Assembly: GCA_038199035.1 (NCBI GenBank)
Contig: JBBPZM010000046.1
Span: 1 to 64,000, forward strand
Origin: DATAEY01 sp038199035
Lineage (GTDB): Bacteria > Actinomycetota > Thermoleophilia > Solirubrobacterales > Solirubrobacteraceae
Length of the DNA: 64,000 nucleotides
Direction of reading: 5' to 3'
In this document: positions 41,932 to 51,799 of the stretch, piece by piece
How positions within the stretch are numbered: the first letter of the stretch is position 1
Layout of the letters: each line of letters starts with the position of its first letter
Notes under the pieces: model-generated
The model's database searches: none
Told to the model about the DNA's origin: nothing
Seen by the model: the letters and a program-made list of their open reading frames with translations, nothing else
Translations under genes and position numbers: made by a program

Positions 41932-44082
41932 ATGCCCGCTGCCGGACCAGCGGAGCGAACCATCGGCTCACCGACCACGTGCGTGGTCGGGGCGTGCCTG
42001 CTGCTCGCCCTGCCCGCGGTGGCGCTCGGCACGGGCCATGGGGGCTCCGGCCACGCCCACCGCGCCGGCTCGGGGCATTCGGCCTCGGCGCCCGGCGCGT
42101 CGGCCTGGGCACACGCGGGCGCCGCCCGCGGCGGGTCGACCCATGGACGCGGCGCGCCGGCTCGGGCACACGCGGGCTCGGTCCATGCCCGCGCCGCGTC
42201 GGCTCACGGGCACGGGTCTGCCGGACACGCTCGTGGGGCGTCGGCTCACGCCCAGGGCGGTCCGGCTCGCTCACACGGAGCGGCCAAGCGGTCAGGTCGT
42301 TCGGTGAGTCGCGGATCGGCGCACCACCCGGCCTCGGCCCATCACCCGGTCTCGGCCCACCGCCCGGCCTCGGCAAGCCACGGCCGGGGCCCGACCCGTG
42401 CCCGCTCGGCCCCGGGCCCGTCGCATGCCCGGGGTGGGGGAGCGGTCGGCCGTGCTGGCCCGTCGGCGCCCCGGCGCGCCTCCTCGACCTCGCCGCGCCG
42501 CAGCTCGCTCGCCGCGCCTTCGGCCCAGGCTTCGCCGGCCACGCGGACGGCCGCGGCGGCGCGACCGGCCGCCAGGTCGACGCACGGCCACCGGTCCTCC
42601 TCGGGCCACGGGCGCGCTCGCCACGGGGGCGGTGGCGGCTCGGGTGGCCATGGAGGCAAGGGCGGCTCGAAGGGCAGCTCTCCCCCGCCGGCGCCGGGTC
42701 TGCCACTCACCCTGCCCATGACCCCGGTGGCCGCTTCCCCGCCGCTGCCCTTCGGGCCCTCGCCGCCCGCCCTAGGCACGGTCGCCGGCGGCGGTCCCCC
42801 GAGCACGGCGGCGCTTCCGAGCGGCTTCCTCGCCGACGTGCCCCTGCGGGCGGCCAGCTCGCCGGGCGCCACCACCCCGGCCGGCGGCGCGTCGACTCGC
42901 CTTAGCCGGTCCGCCGGGCTCCGGCCGGGGGCGGCGGTGCCCTCGCAGATCGTGCGCACGGTCAAGCGGGCGGTGGCGGTCGTTCCGCCCGTGATCTGGG
43001 TTCTGGTCGCGGTGCTCGCCCTGGCCAGCTCCCTGCTGGCCGGGGGCTCCGCCCTGCTGGCCCACCGCAAGCGACGGGTGGAGCGCCAGCGGGAGGCGCT
43101 GCTCGAGGACGTCGGCCTGCTCCAGCGGGCGCTGCTGCCGCCCGCGCCCGAGCAGATCGCCGGGGTGGCGACCTCGGTCGCCTACCGCCCGGCGAGCGGT
43201 CGCAACGCCGGAGGCGACTTCTACGACGTCTTCGCCCTCGACGGGGAGCGTCTGGGGCTGCTGATCGGCGACGTCTCGGCCACCGGGCATCGGGCGCTGG
43301 GGCTCACGACGCTCGTCCGGCACACGCTACGCGCCTACCTGGAGGTCGGCATGGCCCCGCGCGCGGCGCTCGCGGTCGGCTCCGGCGTGCTGGCCCACCA
43401 CCTGGGTGGGGACCCGGCCAGCGTGACGGCCGCCGTCTATGACCGCGAGACCGGAATGCTCACCTACGCCGGCGCCGGTCATCCGCCGCCTGTCGTCCTG
43501 GGGTCGGTGGGCTTCGAGCCGGTGACGGCCTGCCCGTCCCCGCCGCTGGGCGAGGCCGAGCCCACGGGACTGCGCCAGACCAGCGTCCTGCTGCCCGCCG
43601 GATCGCTGGCCTGCTTCTACACCGATGGGGTGGTCGAGGCCCGGGTGGGCGGCGAGCTCTTCGGCTATCGCCGGCTGTGGCTCGCGCTGAGCCGCCTGGC
43701 CGGCCGGGCGACGGCGCCGGCGGTGCTCGAACGCGTCGCCGAGGAGGCCGACGCCCTGCCGGACGACATGGCCGTGTGCGTGCTCAGGGTCGCTCACCAC
43801 GTCCCCGCGGCCGGCGCCGGGCAGGGCGTCGGGCGCATCGAGGAGCTGGAGCTCTCGCGCGATTCCGTGCGGACCATCCGCCCGTCCGAGTTCCTGACCG
43901 CATGCGGGGTTCCGAGCGACCGCGTCGACGCCCTCATCGAGGAGGCTCGGGCGGCGGTCCAGCGCCTGGGCGGGGGAGTGCTGCGGGTCGAGATCGGGCC
44001 GGGCGTGGCCCGAGCCGAGCTGGCGCTCAGCCGGATGGACGCGCTCGCGCCGGCGCTCACTGCCCCGCGTCCGCGCGCCTGA
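41932..44082 (+). CDS. membrane SpoIIE/PPM-type phosphatase with His-rich ectodomain
   Basis: Membrane protein of 716 aa from the ATG at 41932, chosen for GGAGG 6 nt upstream. Residues about 15-33 (TTCVVGACLLLALPAVALG) are a signal anchor. They are followed by about 215 residues of Ala/Ser/Gly/Arg-rich low complexity with 25 His, a Pro-rich stretch, a second span (VIWVLVAVLALASSLLAGG) and a cytoplasmic PPM phosphatase: GGDFYDVF, GDVSATGHRALGL, FYTDGVVEAR and LPDDMAVCVLRVA supply the metal Asp residues. The tail beyond residue 630 is unassigned. Such phosphatases act on anti-anti-sigma factors, so a metal- or pH-sensing pathway is possible (inference). Confidence 0.85.
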   Translation: MPAAGPAERTIGSPTTCVVGACLLLALPAVALGTGHGGSGHAHRAGSGHSASAPGASAWAHAGAARGGSTHGRGAPARAHAGSVHARAASAHGHGSAGHARGASAHAQGGPARSHGAAKRSGRSVSRGSAHHPASAHHPVSAHRPASASHGRGPTRARSAPGPSHARGGGAVGRAGPSAPRRASSTSPRRSSLAAPSAQASPATRTAAAARPAARSTHGHRSSSGHGRARHGGGGGSGGHGGKGGSKGSSPPPAPGLPLTLPMTPVAASPPLPFGPSPPALGTVAGGGPPSTAALPSGFLADVPLRAASSPGATTPAGGASTRLSRSAGLRPGAAVPSQIVRTVKRAVAVVPPVIWVLVAVLALASSLLAGGSALLAHRKRRVERQREALLEDVGLLQRALLPPAPEQIAGVATSVAYRPASGRNAGGDFYDVFALDGERLGLLIGDVSATGHRALGLTTLVRHTLRAYLEVGMAPRAALAVGSGVLAHHLGGDPASVTAAVYDRETGMLTYAGAGHPPPVVLGSVGFEPVTACPSPPLGEAEPTGLRQTSVLLPAGSLACFYTDGVVEARVGGELFGYRRLWLALSRLAGRATAPAVLERVAEEADALPDDMAVCVLRVAHHVPAAGAGQGVGRIEELELSRDSVRTIRPSEFLTACGVPSDRVDALIEEARAAVQRLGGGVLRVEIGPGVARAELALSRMDALAPALTAPRPRA

Positions 44083-44089
44083 CCGCCGC

Positions 44090-45478
44090 TCAGCGGCGTC
44101 CCGACCCGGCGCGGGTCAGCGCCTCGAGCTCCGCGCCGACGCCGGCGGCCAGGACGTCGAGGTCGTCGATGACCATGGGGTCGGCGCACAGGCCGAAGCG
44201 GACGCTGTCGCCCATCGAGACCACCGAGACGCGCAGCGCGTGGTGAGGGGCGATCTCGGCCAGCGAGTAGAGGCGGCTGACCGGCGCCCCGGCGACGTAG
44301 CGCCGCTCGACCGGGCCGCGCACGTTGGAGACGCTGAGGGCGAAGACGCGCGCGCTCGCCGACAGCCGGTTGGCGAAGCGCTCGAGCGTCGGGGAGGCGC
44401 GGCGCAGCTCGGCGAAGAGGTCGTCGAGCGCCTCGGGGTCGTGGTCGCGCTTGCGCTGCGCGGTCTGCTCGCCGATGAGGGCGAGGCGGCGCTGGCAGTC
44501 GGCCTCGCCGAGGGGGAGGGTGGCGCACAGGAACGAGTCGCGGTTGGCCTGGCCATCGCCCGCCGGCTCGGCGTGGTGCAGGGACACCGGGACCTGCACG
44601 CGCAGGTCGTCCAATCGCCCGTGGCCATGCTCGAGCCAGCCTCGCAGCGCGCCGGCGACGATGGCTAGCACGACATCGTTGACAGTCACCCGCGCGGGAG
44701 CGGCGCGCTCGACCGCCTTGATGTCGGTCAGCGGCACGGGGGCGAAGGCCACCGTGCGGCGGCTGGACAGGCGCCGGTCCAGGGGGGAGCGGGCGCGAGC
44801 GGGTGAGAGCTCGCGGCGCAGCGCCGCCGCGCTCGGCGCCGGGGAGGCGGGCCTGGCGGTGGCGGGCGCCGGGCGGGGCGGCCGTCGGGAGCGCCCGGTC
44901 ACGCGATCGCGCGCCGCCAGGGCGGCCAGGGCGAGGGTCCCCGGCGCCGGCCGCGGCTGCCAGGACACGGACGGCGCCGCCGGGGCCGCCTGCGGAGTGG
45001 CCTGCCACAGGACCTCCTCGGCCAGCCGCATGGCGGTCTGGCCGTCGGCCATGCAGTGATGGAGCTTCCAGATCAGCGCCGTGCGCCGGTCATCGACCCC
45101 CTCGACCACCTGGAGTGACCAGAGGGGCCGGCTTCGGTCAAGGCGCTCGCACATCGCCTGGCTCACGAGCTCGCGCAACATGGCGTCGTCCACTCCAGCG
45201 CCGGGGCCGGCGGCGCGGACGTGGCGCTCGAGGGCGAAGGTCTCGTCATCGACCCAGGCCGGCCGCGCCAGGCCCAGCGGCGTGGGCGCCAGGCGCTGGC
45301 GCAGCCGCGGCGCCCGGTCCAGGCGCGGGGCGATGTGCGCGCGGACGTCGTCCAGCCCCGGGGGCGGCGCGCCGGCCGCCGCCTCCACGATCACCAGCTT
45401 CAGGGTGTGGCCGGCGATCACTCCGCGCTCGAGCGCGAGGATGCGCGCGTCCTCGGGGGAGAGGCGCTCGAGGGCCAT
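44090..45478 (-). CDS. wax ester synthase/diacylglycerol acyltransferase (WS/DGAT)
   Basis: Acyltransferase of 462 aa that makes wax esters or triacylglycerol from acyl-CoA. The catalytic HHxxxDG motif is H140-H141..D145-G146 in WKLHHCMADGQTAM, preceded by RPLWSLQVVEG. The C-terminal half has DVVLAIVAGALRGWL and a variant VSNVRGP where relatives usually have SNVPGP. A Pro/Arg-rich linker (about residues 205-230) joins the halves. Storage lipid synthesis fits an actinobacterium that also has its own desaturase. Confidence 0.92.
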   Translation of the reverse strand: MALERLSPEDARILALERGVIAGHTLKLVIVEAAAGAPPPGLDDVRAHIAPRLDRAPRLRQRLAPTPLGLARPAWVDDETFALERHVRAAGPGAGVDDAMLRELVSQAMCERLDRSRPLWSLQVVEGVDDRRTALIWKLHHCMADGQTAMRLAEEVLWQATPQAAPAAPSVSWQPRPAPGTLALAALAARDRVTGRSRRPPRPAPATARPASPAPSAAALRRELSPARARSPLDRRLSSRRTVAFAPVPLTDIKAVERAAPARVTVNDVVLAIVAGALRGWLEHGHGRLDDLRVQVPVSLHHAEPAGDGQANRDSFLCATLPLGEADCQRRLALIGEQTAQRKRDHDPEALDDLFAELRRASPTLERFANRLSASARVFALSVSNVRGPVERRYVAGAPVSRLYSLAEIAPHHALRVSVVSMGDSVRFGLCADPMVIDDLDVLAAGVGAELEALTRAGSGRR

Positions 45479-45496
45479 CCCCCAGCCCGTCCGTGC

Positions 45497-47088
45497 CTAG
45501 GTAGCGCTTCGGTCGGCCGCGGCCGCTGGTCGGCCCCGCCGAGCCAGCTGGAGCCGGCCGCCCACGAAGGCCAGCGCGACCGCGAACCCGCAGAGGGCCA
45601 GGGCGGCGTCGAGGCGGAAGCCGGCTCGCAGCCCGGTCACGAATGACTGGCGCACCAGCTCCTCGAGCTGCTGCGCGACGGGCGCGCTGAAGTGGGCGAG
45701 CGCCTGGGTGGCCGACTCGGTGCCGGCGAGGATCCCGCGGACGGCGTCCTGCTCGCCTGCGCCGGCCGAGACGCCGGCGGCGCCCACCTTGTCGGCCAGC
45801 GCGCCCTGTGTGGCCGAGGTGAAGATCGTCGTGGTCAGCCCCAGGCCGATCGACCCGCCCGCGACCTGGAACATGTAGACGATCCCGCCGGCCAGGCTGG
45901 CCCGTGACGGGCCCAGCGCGGTCACGCCGGCCGTGGTCACCGACGAGTAGAACAGCGCCACCCCGACTCCCAGTACGGCCATCCCGGGGACCAGGGCGCC
46001 GTAGCCCGAGCCGCGCTGCACGAGTGAGAGCAGGAAGACCCCGACGAGCATGCACCCCGCGCCCACCGAGATCACCGTCTTGGCCCCCGCCCGCTCGTAG
46101 AGCGGGCCGGCGACGAACGACACGAGGGCGAACAGGCCCATCATCGGCAGCAGGCCCAGCCCGGCCTGGAGCGGCGAGTAGCCCAGCAGCTTCTGCATGA
46201 ACTGGGGGAGGTAGAGGAGGGCGGCGAAGAAAGTGGCCGAGAGGAGCAGCACCGACAGGCAGGCCGAGGTGAAGTCGCGGTTGCCCATGACGTCGCCGGG
46301 CACCGGGCCTTGCGTCCGCCGCGGCGCTCGACCGCGACGAAGGCGACCATGAGCACGACCGAGACGGCGAGCAGGGCGATGATCCGCCAGTCGCCCCAGC
46401 CGTAGTCGGTGGCCTGGTCGAGCGCGAGCAGCAGGGCGACCAGGCTGACCGAGAGGGTGCCCACGCCCGCGTAGTCGAGGCGCTCCCCCGTCGTCTCGGC
46501 GACCGGCTGGTGGATCTCGCGCCACACGACCCCCGCCGCGGCCGCGGCGATCGGGAGGTTGAGGAAGAGGATCCAGCGCCAGCTGAGCGTGTCGGTGAGC
46601 AGGCCGCCGAGCAGAGGGCCGACGGCGTTGCCGAAGCCTGCGGCCCCGATGATCAGTCCGCCGGCCAGCCCCGCCCTGCTCTCGGGCAGGGCGGCATAGG
46701 TCATGCCGAGGATGGCCGGCCACATCATCGCCCCGCCGATACCCATGAGCGCGCGGCAGGCGACGAGCCAACCGGCGCCCCCAGCCACGCCTCCCAGCAC
46801 CGAGAACGCGGCGAAGATCGCCGCCCCGACGAAGAAGATCCGCCGCCGGCCGAGCAGGTCGGCCAACCGCCCGCCGGTGACGATGAGCACGCCGAAGACC
46901 AGCGCGTAGGCGTTGATCACCCACTGCACGGTGGAGACGTCTGCATCGAAGTCGTGCTCGATGCTCGGCAGCGCGACGCTCAGCGCCGTGACGTCGTTGG
47001 CGATGACGAACACGCCGACCGCCATGGCGACGAGGGCGAGGACCGTCCCCCGGTCAAGGCGCTGCGGTTGGGCGCCGGCCTTCTCCAC
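45497..47088 (-). pseudogene. DHA2-family MFS drug exporter with a single frameshift
   Basis: A 14-span DHA2 (EmrB/QacA-like) exporter split by a one-base loss. The first part runs from the GTG at 47088 (VLALVAMAVGVFVIANDVTA, GGRLADLLGRRRIFFVGAA) to VERRGGRKAR; the second continues in another frame as GDVMGNRDFTSACLSVLLLS to the end at 45497. Adding a C in the CCGGGCC run (46303-46309) restores KAPVPGDVMGNRDF. The remaining coding looks intact, so the loss is recent or a sequencing error. TAGGGT 7 nt upstream marks a leaderless start. As read, the protein is truncated after about 270 residues. Confidence 0.8.
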
Positions 47089-47095
47089 TGCGGGC

Positions 47096-47101
47096 ACCCT
47101 A
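47096..47101 (-). promoter_or_regulatory. putative -10 box (TAGGGT) for the MFS gene
   Basis: Minus-strand TAGGGT ends 7 nt before the GTG at 47088. Confidence 0.45.
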
Positions 47102-47260
47102 TGCGGCGGCCATGTCGGAGTCGATCGGTCGTTCGGCCAGGCGGCGGGCCGGCCCCATGGGTCGGTGTGGGGGAGGGCCAAGTGGCGGGAATTGCCGAGG
47201 TGGCCGGTTATTGCGAACGGCGCCTCCGTCTATTTTAAGTAGCCGGGGCTCTTCGCCGCC

Positions 47261-47497
47261 TCAGCCCTCCTGCGCCGCCACCGCCCGCTCGGCCGCCTCG
47301 AAGCCGGTGCGCGAGTGGGTGCCGTCGCAGAACGGCTTGGTGGTCGAGCCGCCGCAGCGGCAGAGGAAGACCTTCTGGCGATCGCTGACGTCGTAGACGT
47401 TGCCGTCGGCGTCGACGATCTCGATCGGCCCCTCGAGCGCGTAGGGGCCGTTCTCGGTCGCCTTGATCCGGGTCACGGTGCTGTCGGCCTCGGCCAT
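47261..47497 (-). CDS. CDGSH iron-sulfur domain protein
   Basis: Small redox protein of 78 aa with the 2Fe-2S CDGSH motif: C-x-C-x9-CDGTH in FLCRCGGSTTKPFCDGTH. The two N-terminal Cys, the third Cys and the His ligate the cluster. MitoNEET-type proteins have redox or cluster-transfer roles. Upstream MarR stop is 28 bp away, so it is likely in the MarR operon and may serve redox sensing or cluster delivery. The gap 47102-47260 to the MFS gene shows an AT-rich CTATTTTAAGTAG patch of unknown meaning. Confidence 0.93.
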   Translation of the reverse strand: MAEADSTVTRIKATENGPYALEGPIEIVDADGNVYDVSDRQKVFLCRCGGSTTKPFCDGTHSRTGFEAAERAVAAQEG

Positions 47498-47525
47498 GCT
47501 CGTCTCTCCTGTCTGGGATGGTCGT

Positions 47526-47996
47526 CTATTCCGCCCGGCGGTCGCCGAGCCGAGTCCACAGCTCGTCCAGCTGACGCTGCTCTTCAGCCGAGAGCCGGTC
47601 GAGGAAGAGTCGCCGCACCCCAGCGAGGTGCGTGGGCGCGGCCTCGCGCAGGCGCGCGGCGCCGGCTTCGGTGAGCAGCGCGAGGGTGCCGCGCGCGTCG
47701 TTGGGGCAGCGACAGCGCTCGACCAGCCCCTCGCGCTCCAGCCGATCGACCAGCCGGGTGAGCCCGCTGCGGCTCAGCAGCACCGCGTTCGCGAGGTCGG
47801 CCATGCGCAGGCGATGGTCGGGCGCGTCCGAGAGCTGGACGAGCACGTCGTAGGAGGTCAGGGGGAGGTCGTGGGACTGCTCGAGCTCGCCGTCGAGCTC
47901 GGCGATCACCCGAGCGTACGTGCGCAGGAATCCGGCCCAGGCGGCCAGCTCCTCGCCGGTCAGCCGGCTTCCGCGCTTTGTTGACGTCGCAACCAT
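47526..47996 (-). CDS. MarR-family transcriptional regulator
   Basis: Winged-helix repressor of 156 aa from the ATG at 47996. The DNA-binding core is RMADLANAVLLSRSGLTRLV followed by the wing DRLEREGLVERCRCPNDARG. A TAGATT box 8 nt upstream indicates a leaderless message. Two Cys in the wing (ERCRCP) could sense oxidants, as in OhrR-like regulators, but this is conjecture. It is read with the CDGSH gene, and the MFS exporter further on may also be a target. Confidence 0.92.
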   Translation of the reverse strand: MVATSTKRGSRLTGEELAAWAGFLRTYARVIAELDGELEQSHDLPLTSYDVLVQLSDAPDHRLRMADLANAVLLSRSGLTRLVDRLEREGLVERCRCPNDARGTLALLTEAGAARLREAAPTHLAGVRRLFLDRLSAEEQRQLDELWTRLGDRRAE

Positions 47997-48004
47997 CGCC
48001 GTCA

Positions 48005-48010
48005 AATCTA
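48005..48010 (-). promoter_or_regulatory. putative -10 box (TAGATT) for the MarR-CDGSH unit
   Basis: Minus-strand TAGATT ends 8 nt before the ATG at 47996. Confidence 0.45.
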
Positions 48011-48085
48011 GCGACGGGCCCGCCGACGCGAGGCCATTCCCCGCCAAGCCAGGCGCGCCCCAGCCTGGCGGCCTGCTGCAAACCC

Positions 48086-49513
48086 CTACCGCGCCGCCAG
48101 CAGCCCCTGCATCAGCGCGAGGTACTGCATGAGGCTGCGCACCGCGAGGAAGTCGTCGCGCACGCGCTCCTGGGCCTCGTGGCCGATCTCGCGGGCGCGG
48201 TCGGGCTCCTGGAGCAGGCCGCGGACGGCGGCGCCGTAGGCGTCGAGGTCGGTGGCGTCGTCGAGCAACACGCCACTGCGGCCGTCGACGATCTGGTCCT
48301 GGATGCCGCCGATGCGGCTGGCCACGACCGGGCGGGCCTTCCACATGCCCTCGGCCACGGTGAGGCCGAAGCCCTCGGCGATGCTCTTCTGCACCACCAC
48401 GCTCGCGCGGCGCTGCAGGGCGTTGACGATCGCCGCGTTCTCCTGGAGGTCCTCCATGGGCAGCGCAGCGAGGTGCACGCGGGCGCGGGTTTCGTCGGGC
48501 AGCCCGTGCCACAGGGAGCGGGCCTGCTCGAGCACCTGCTTGCCCTCGGGGTCGTCGGCCACCGCCTCGACCGCCGGGCCGGCGTACACGAGGTGGGCGT
48601 CGGTCTGCCCGGCCACGTGGTCGACGAAGCCCTGAATCACGCCGATCGGATCTTTGAGCGCGTCCCAGCGCGAGACCTGGAGCACGACCGGCGCGTCGGG
48701 GCCCAGCTCGGCCTCCTCGAGCACGTCGGCGCGGCGCTGGACCTGGCTGGGCGTCCCGTCCTCGCGCAGGAAGGTCGCGTCGCCGCCCCCTCCGTCGGTG
48801 TTCAGTCCGGCCGCGGCGAGGATGGCCGCGACCGTGTCGCGCTCGAGCTCCTGGTTCTTGGCCGAGAAGGCGTCGATCACCGGGGCGATGAGCTGGATGC
48901 GGTCGTCGTCGAGGTGCTCCCACACGAAGGCGCGGCGCGAGAAGACATAGGCGTCGGCCGGCTCGACGTAGGGGCGCAGGAAGCGCCAGGCGCGCCGCGC
49001 GAGCTCGCTCGGCCTGTCGATCCCCACGTGGCAGCGCCAGATCACCGGCACGCCCAGCTCGCGCTTGAGCTCGGGGATCAGACCGGCCGGCTGGGGGTCG
49101 TGGACGATCACCACGTCGTCGGGGGAGACCAGCGAGCAGAACTCCTCGACGTTGGAGGCGAGCGCGTCGCGGTAGATCTCGTGCTCGGCCTCGCCCAGGT
49201 CGCCGCCGTCGCCGGGCGCCGAGTGCAGGTTGTTGTGGATGCGCTTGGTCAGGGCGAAGAACGGGTCGTTGCCCGCTATCACCTCCCAGCGGGCGTCGAC
49301 GCCGACGCCGTGGGCGTAGGCCAGCAGCGAGACCAGCATCTCGGCCACCCCGCCGCCGCGCGAGGTCGAGTTGACGTTCCACACCTTGCGCCCGGCGAAC
49401 AGCTCGCGGCCCTGCTCTGCGGCGTCGCGCACGGCGGCCCACCGGTCGGGCGGCAGGACCGATTCGAAGCGGTCGAACGGAAGGGCGCCGACCTTGACGT
49501 GCTCGAGCGGCAT
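48086..49513 (-). CDS. GT4 glycosyltransferase, trehalose synthase (TreT)-like
   Basis: Retaining glycosyltransferase of 475 aa. N-terminal VWNVNSTSRGGGVAEMLVSL, then VVIVHDPQPAGLIP; the nucleotide-sugar end has LQVSRWDALKDPIGVIQGF and KSIAEGFGLTVAEGMWKARP. This is the TreT pattern: TreT makes trehalose from NDP-glucose and glucose. The ATG at 49513 is preferred (49525 is possible). UDP-glucose could come from the UGPase at 33884. It is divergent from the pentose-phosphate cluster, with 227 bp between that must hold both promoters. Confidence 0.85.
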   Translation of the reverse strand: MPLEHVKVGALPFDRFESVLPPDRWAAVRDAAEQGRELFAGRKVWNVNSTSRGGGVAEMLVSLLAYAHGVGVDARWEVIAGNDPFFALTKRIHNNLHSAPGDGGDLGEAEHEIYRDALASNVEEFCSLVSPDDVVIVHDPQPAGLIPELKRELGVPVIWRCHVGIDRPSELARRAWRFLRPYVEPADAYVFSRRAFVWEHLDDDRIQLIAPVIDAFSAKNQELERDTVAAILAAAGLNTDGGGGDATFLREDGTPSQVQRRADVLEEAELGPDAPVVLQVSRWDALKDPIGVIQGFVDHVAGQTDAHLVYAGPAVEAVADDPEGKQVLEQARSLWHGLPDETRARVHLAALPMEDLQENAAIVNALQRRASVVVQKSIAEGFGLTVAEGMWKARPVVASRIGGIQDQIVDGRSGVLLDDATDLDAYGAAVRGLLQEPDRAREIGHEAQERVRDDFLAVRSLMQYLALMQGLLAAR

Positions 49514-49740
49514 GGCCGCGATCATTACCGACCGGTCAGCCTGGGCGCAAACCCCAGGGCTCGAGATGCTCTCAACCACAGAGCAAATCTGCCGGCGACT
49601 TAAGAGTCTCCGCTCGCCGGGCCTCGCCCCCGCCCGATCCTCGCCGTCGCGTTTACCGGATCGTCGCCTCCCGCCCTCGCCTCCCCGGTATGGTCGCCCG
49701 GAGGCATGATCGGCAGCGATACGGGGGAGAACGCAGGGGC

Positions 49741-51780
49741 ATGAGCACGGTCACCGACACGCGGGCGCTCGACAAGCTGTGCGTCGACACGATCCGCACG
49801 CTGGCCATGGACGCGGTCCAGAAGGCCAACTCGGGGCATCCGGGCACGCCGATGGCCCTCGCGCCGGTGGCCTACGTGCTCTACACGCGGATTATGCGCC
49901 ACAGCCCGGCCGAGCCGAAGTGGCCTGACCGCGACCGCTTCGTCCTGTCGTGCGGCCACGCGTCGATGCTCCTCTACTCGATGCTCTACCTGACCGGGTA
50001 TGGGCTGACGCTCGAGGACCTCGAGAACTTCCGCCAGCTCGGCAGCCCGACCGCCGGGCATCCCGAGTACGGCCACGCCGCGGGGATCGAGGCCACCACC
50101 GGCCCCCTGGGCCAGGGGATCTCGATGTGCGTCGGCCTGGCCCTGGCCGAGCGCATGCTGGCCGCGCGCTTCAACCGCCCGGGACACGACGTCGTCGACC
50201 ACCACACCTTCACGATCGCCTCCGACGGCGACATGCAGGAGGGCGTCCAGTCCGAGGCCGCCTCGCTGGCCGGCCACCTCGAGCTGGGCCGGCTGATCGC
50301 CTTCTACGACGACAACCACATCTCGATCGAGGGCGACACGTCGGTCTCCTTTTCCGAGGACGTCGGCGCGCGCTACGAGGCCTACGGCTGGCACGTCCAG
50401 AACCTCGGCGAGGACATCGAGCTCGACCGCCTGGAGGCCGCCACCCGCGAGGCCATGGAGGTCGACGACCGCCCGTCGCTGATCGTCGTGCGCACCCACA
50501 TCGCCACGGGCGCCCCCAACCTCCAGGACACCGGCAAGGCCCACGGCTCTCCCCTCGGCGAGGAGGAGGTGCGCCTGACCAAGGAGGCCTACGGCTGGCC
50601 GGCCGACAAGACGTTCTACGTCCCCGACGAGGCGCTCGAGCACTTCCGGGCCTGCGTGGAGCGCGGCCGCGAGCAGCACGCCGAGTGGGAGGAGCGCTTC
50701 GCCGCCTACCGCGACGCCGAGCCCCAGCTGGCCGGCGAATTCGAGCGCATCATGGACCGCCGGCTGCCCGACGGGTGGGACGACGACGTCCCCCGGTTCC
50801 ACGTCGACCAGGGCATGGTCGCCACCCGCAAGACCTCGGGCGAGGTCATCCAGTGGGCGGCCAAGCAGGTGCCCGAGCTGGTGGGCGGCTCGGCCGACCT
50901 GGCGGGCTCCACGCTCACGCTGATTGACGACGTCGGAAGCGTTGGCCCGGGGGCCTACGAGGGGCGCAACCTGCACTTCGGCATCCGCGAGCACGGGATG
51001 GGCGCGGTGGTCAACGGCCTGAGCCTGCACGGCTTCCGCGCCTACGGAGCGACCTTCCTCATCTTCTCGGACTACATGAAGGCTGCGATCCGCCTGGCCG
51101 CGCTCATGCGCATCCCCTCGATCTTCGTCTTCACCCACGACTCCATCGGGCTGGGGGAGGACGGGCCCACGCACCAGCCGGTCGAGCAGCTGGTCGGCCT
51201 GCGGGCCATCCCCAACTGCGACGTCGTGCGCCCGGCGGGCGCCAACGAGACCGCGCTGGCCTGGCGCTTCGCCATCGAGCGGACCGAGACCCCGACCTGC
51301 CTGGCCCTGTCGCGCCAGGGCGTGCCGACGTGGAACCCCACCGGGGTGCCCGACGACGCCATCCATCGCGGCGCCTACGTCCTGCGCGAGTCCTACAACG
51401 ACCCCGACCCCGACCTCGTCCTCATGGCCTCGGGCTCCGAGGTGCACCTGTGCAACGCCGCCGCCGACCTCCTCGAGGCCCAGGGCACGGCCACCCGGGT
51501 GGTCAGCGTCCCCTGCCTGGACCGCTTCGCCGTCCAGGACGGCGCCTACCGCGACTCGATCCTGCCGCCCTCGTGCCGCGCCCGCCTGGCCGTCGAGGCG
51601 GCCAGCCCGCTGTCGTGGCACCGCTGGGTGGGCGATGCGGGCGACGTGCTGGGGATGGAGGGCTTCGGCGCCTCGGGCCCCCAGAAGGCGCTGTACGAGC
51701 ACTTCGGCTTCACGCCGCGCAACATCGCCGACCGGGCGAAGACCGTGGTGGACGGCGCCGCCAAGCAGGCGTCCAGCTGA
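49741..51780 (+). CDS. tkt: transketolase
   Basis: ThDP enzyme of 679 aa that moves two-carbon units between sugar phosphates. Motifs include KANSGHPGTPMALAPVAYVL, SCGHASMLLYSMLYLTGYGL, GDxNx-like SDGDMQEGVQSEAASLAGHL (ThDP/Mg site), GEEHGMG-type FGIREHGMGAVVNGLSLHG and FTHDSIGLGEDGPTHQPVEQ. A GCAGGGGC ribosome site precedes the ATG. It opens the pentose phosphate cluster; the tal-pgi gene begins 20 bp after its stop. Confidence 0.97.
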   Translation: MSTVTDTRALDKLCVDTIRTLAMDAVQKANSGHPGTPMALAPVAYVLYTRIMRHSPAEPKWPDRDRFVLSCGHASMLLYSMLYLTGYGLTLEDLENFRQLGSPTAGHPEYGHAAGIEATTGPLGQGISMCVGLALAERMLAARFNRPGHDVVDHHTFTIASDGDMQEGVQSEAASLAGHLELGRLIAFYDDNHISIEGDTSVSFSEDVGARYEAYGWHVQNLGEDIELDRLEAATREAMEVDDRPSLIVVRTHIATGAPNLQDTGKAHGSPLGEEEVRLTKEAYGWPADKTFYVPDEALEHFRACVERGREQHAEWEERFAAYRDAEPQLAGEFERIMDRRLPDGWDDDVPRFHVDQGMVATRKTSGEVIQWAAKQVPELVGGSADLAGSTLTLIDDVGSVGPGAYEGRNLHFGIREHGMGAVVNGLSLHGFRAYGATFLIFSDYMKAAIRLAALMRIPSIFVFTHDSIGLGEDGPTHQPVEQLVGLRAIPNCDVVRPAGANETALAWRFAIERTETPTCLALSRQGVPTWNPTGVPDDAIHRGAYVLRESYNDPDPDLVLMASGSEVHLCNAAADLLEAQGTATRVVSVPCLDRFAVQDGAYRDSILPPSCRARLAVEAASPLSWHRWVGDAGDVLGMEGFGASGPQKALYEHFGFTPRNIADRAKTVVDGAAKQASS

Positions 51781-51799
51781 TCTTCCAAGGAGCGACCCC

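Noticed and set aside
47102..47260. AT-rich patch CTATTTTAAGTAG as a promoter
   Set aside because: No gene starts correctly placed downstream on either strand.
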